Below are positions 6,291-6,608 of a DNA stretch of 6,608 nucleotides, piece by piece (position 1 is the first letter of the stretch; every line of letters begins with the position of its first letter). A program made the position numbers and the translations under genes. The notes under the pieces were generated by a model. It searched no databases, was not told the DNA's origin, and was given only the letters and a program-made list of their open reading frames with translations. Source of the stretch: Candidatus Ruthturnera sp. (GTDB lineage Bacteria > Pseudomonadota > Gammaproteobacteria > PS1 > Pseudothioglobaceae); assembly GCA_018648985.1 (NCBI GenBank), contig JABGOT010000115.1, forward strand, positions 1-6,608, in the 5' to 3' direction.

Positions 6291-6608
6291 ATGGCAACAT
6301 TATTTTCAGATGAGTGGATGAACCAATTAAAAGAAGCTTGGAACGGTTCAGACGAAGTACGTGGTAAATTAGCAGAAATTAACTTTTCATCAACCATCGC
6401 TTGTGGTTTTAAAGGTGATGGCACACCAACGGGTATTTTCGTGGTTGAAAACGGCGAATGTGTTCGTGCAGGTGATTTCAACGGCGAAAACATTGACTGG
6501 GATATGCGTGCAGATAAGAAAAACTGGATGAAATGGTTAGACAAACCATTAGGTATGGCTTCAATGGGCATGGCAGTAACAATGGGTAAATTGAAATTTG
6601 AAAAAGGT
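6291..6608 (+). CDS. SCP-2 sterol-transfer-domain-like protein, N-terminal part, cut by window edge
   Basis: 106 codons run from the ATG at 6291 to the right edge without a stop. AGGAGA (6280-6285) gives a good ribosome site. The protein starts MATLFSDEWMNQLKEAWN and contains a beta-strand pattern (GTPTGIFVVENGECVRAG) typical of single-domain bacterial SCP-2-like proteins, followed by WDMRADKKNWMKWLDKP and a Met/Gly-rich helix (GMASMGMAVTMGKLKFEKG). This looks like the end of an SCP-2 domain, where GKLK normally leads into the final strand or helix. The fold makes a hydrophobic tunnel that binds lipids or acyl chains; the ligand in bacteria is mostly unknown. No signal peptide is seen, so it is probably cytoplasmic. 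The family usually runs about 100-140 residues, so most of the gene may be present. The family call rests on recalled pattern, not a search. Confidence 0.75.
   Translation, partial: MATLFSDEWMNQLKEAWNGSDEVRGKLAEINFSSTIACGFKGDGTPTGIFVVENGECVRAGDFNGENIDWDMRADKKNWMKWLDKPLGMASMGMAVTMGKLKFEKG

Noticed and set aside
6257..6571. 104-aa minus-strand open frame
   Set aside because: Antisense to the SCP-2-like gene, which has a good ribosome site and a family-like sequence.
1..6608. Mobile element, defence system, CRISPR array or phage genes
   Set aside because: All genes but one are recognisable housekeeping or metabolic families, and no direct repeats, transposase motifs or integration signs were seen.

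Overview
The window reads as chromosomal DNA of a moderately AT-rich gammaproteobacterium. The adenylate kinase is of the E. coli type, with the same residue numbering at its key positions. The other genes suggest a bacterium that runs central carbon metabolism partly on pyrophosphate (PPi), as methylotrophs (Methylococcus- or Methylophaga-like) and sulfur-oxidising autotrophs (Thiomicrospira-like) do. That lifestyle is inferred; nothing here fixes the genus.

Layout. Positions 1-4440 hold four genes, all on the minus strand; in transcription order they are pfp (PPi-dependent phosphofructokinase), adk (adenylate kinase), an uncharacterised 394-aa protein, and hppA (membrane PPi-ase, cut by the left edge). 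They appear to form three transcription units. pfp and adk are tightly coupled and end in a strong intrinsic terminator at 2479-2505. The unknown gene starts just after that terminator. hppA has a good sigma70-type promoter of its own at 1197-1225. A 146-bp divergent region (4441-4586) separates pfp from the plus-strand gene fbp (class I fructose-1,6-bisphosphatase). fbp converges on a small YfcE-like metallophosphoesterase gene (minus strand, 5599-6084). A 206-bp divergent region follows, and then a plus-strand SCP-2-like gene cut by the right edge.

How the genes fit together. Pfp interconverts fructose-6-phosphate and fructose-1,6-bisphosphate using PPi. Fbp makes the downhill step one-way. 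Adk recycles the AMP that accompanies PPi release in biosynthesis. HppA couples PPi hydrolysis to ion pumping. The segment is therefore a PPi/adenylate energy-conservation cluster beside the gluconeogenic or Calvin/RuMP-cycle bisphosphatase. The unknown 394-aa protein in the middle is the main unexplained element.

I found no RNA genes, CRISPR arrays, mobile elements or long repeats. No gene-free stretch exceeds 300 bases.
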